From positions 1 to 5,915 of the forward strand of contig CAMOEO010000197.1 of assembly GCA_946612175.1 (NCBI GenBank): 5,915 nt of DNA, in the 5' to 3' direction. This document shows, piece by piece, positions 5,866 through 5,915 of the stretch. The translations under genes were made by a program, and so were the position numbers. The DNA comes from an uncultured Verrucomicrobiota bacterium (GTDB taxonomy: Bacteria > Verrucomicrobiota > Kiritimatiellia > RFP12 > UBA3636). A model generated the notes under the pieces. It was not told where the DNA came from. It searched no databases and saw only the letters and a list, made by a program, of their open reading frames with translations. Numbering within the stretch: the stretch's first letter is position 1; every line of letters starts with the position of its first letter.

Positions 5866-5915
5866 TCAGGAGAGCGGGGCGGTCCCCGGGGCGACGGGGA
5901 AGGCCGCGGCGGCGC
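5866..5915 (-). CDS. Possible C-terminal end of an upstream gene (tentative)
   Basis: On the - strand a frame enters from the right edge and reads AAAAFPVAPGTAPLS followed by TGA at 5868-5866, 13 bp before the azlC ATG. This spacing and orientation would suit the end of an upstream operon gene and could explain the missing promoter and Shine-Dalgarno site for azlC. Only 15 residues are visible and they are low-complexity, so no function can be given. It may be chance open frame in GC-rich DNA. Confidence 0.22.
   Translation of the reverse strand, partial: AAAAFPVAPGTAPLS

Noticed and set aside
5883..5890. CCCCGGGG palindrome near the right edge, considered as an operator.
   Set aside because: Eight bases of self-complementary GC are expected by chance at this composition, and no second copy or spacing pattern supports a binding site.

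Overview
The window is a GC-rich (roughly 70% by eye), densely coded bacterial chromosomal segment. It shows no mobile elements, CRISPR arrays or RNA genes. The likely -10 boxes are sigma70-like (TAGAAT, TACAAT) and Shine-Dalgarno sites are readable (GGAGGT, AAGGA, AGGAGG), so this is a bacterium with ordinary housekeeping-type signals. A rubredoxin-first rubrerythrin suggests an anaerobic or microaerophilic lifestyle, and L-arabinose isomerase suggests plant-sugar use. A GC-rich anaerobe of the Planctomycetota/Verrucomicrobiota/Kiritimatiellota kind is possible. That placement is a guess, not a determination.

Layout from left to right: (1) the C-terminal part of a short-chain dehydrogenase/reductase on + (2-574, truncated by the window edge). 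(2) A promoter beginning directly after its stop, then a rubredoxin/ferritin-like rubrerythrin on + (689-1279). (3) A convergent gap holding a perfect 18-bp-arm inverted repeat, probably a terminator. (4) guaA, GMP synthase, on - (1388-2923). (5) A 187-bp divergent control region with back-to-back promoters. (6) araA, L-arabinose isomerase, on + (3111-4607). (7) A second convergent gap with a terminator-like hairpin (4631-4660). (8) An azlC-azlD pair on - (5064-5852 and 4756-5067) joined by an ATGA overlap, a likely two-subunit branched-chain amino-acid exporter. (9) A possible 3' end of another - strand gene at the right edge.

The genes do not form one pathway. Oxidative-stress defence, purine synthesis, pentose catabolism and amino-acid export sit side by side as separate transcription units. 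Only azlC and azlD are clearly co-operonic. Nothing here looks like an undescribed multi-gene system. The points most worth a second look are the long perfect palindrome after the rubrerythrin gene, the reversed domain order of the rubrerythrin, the shared GCTAGAAT promoter element and the isolated position of araA.
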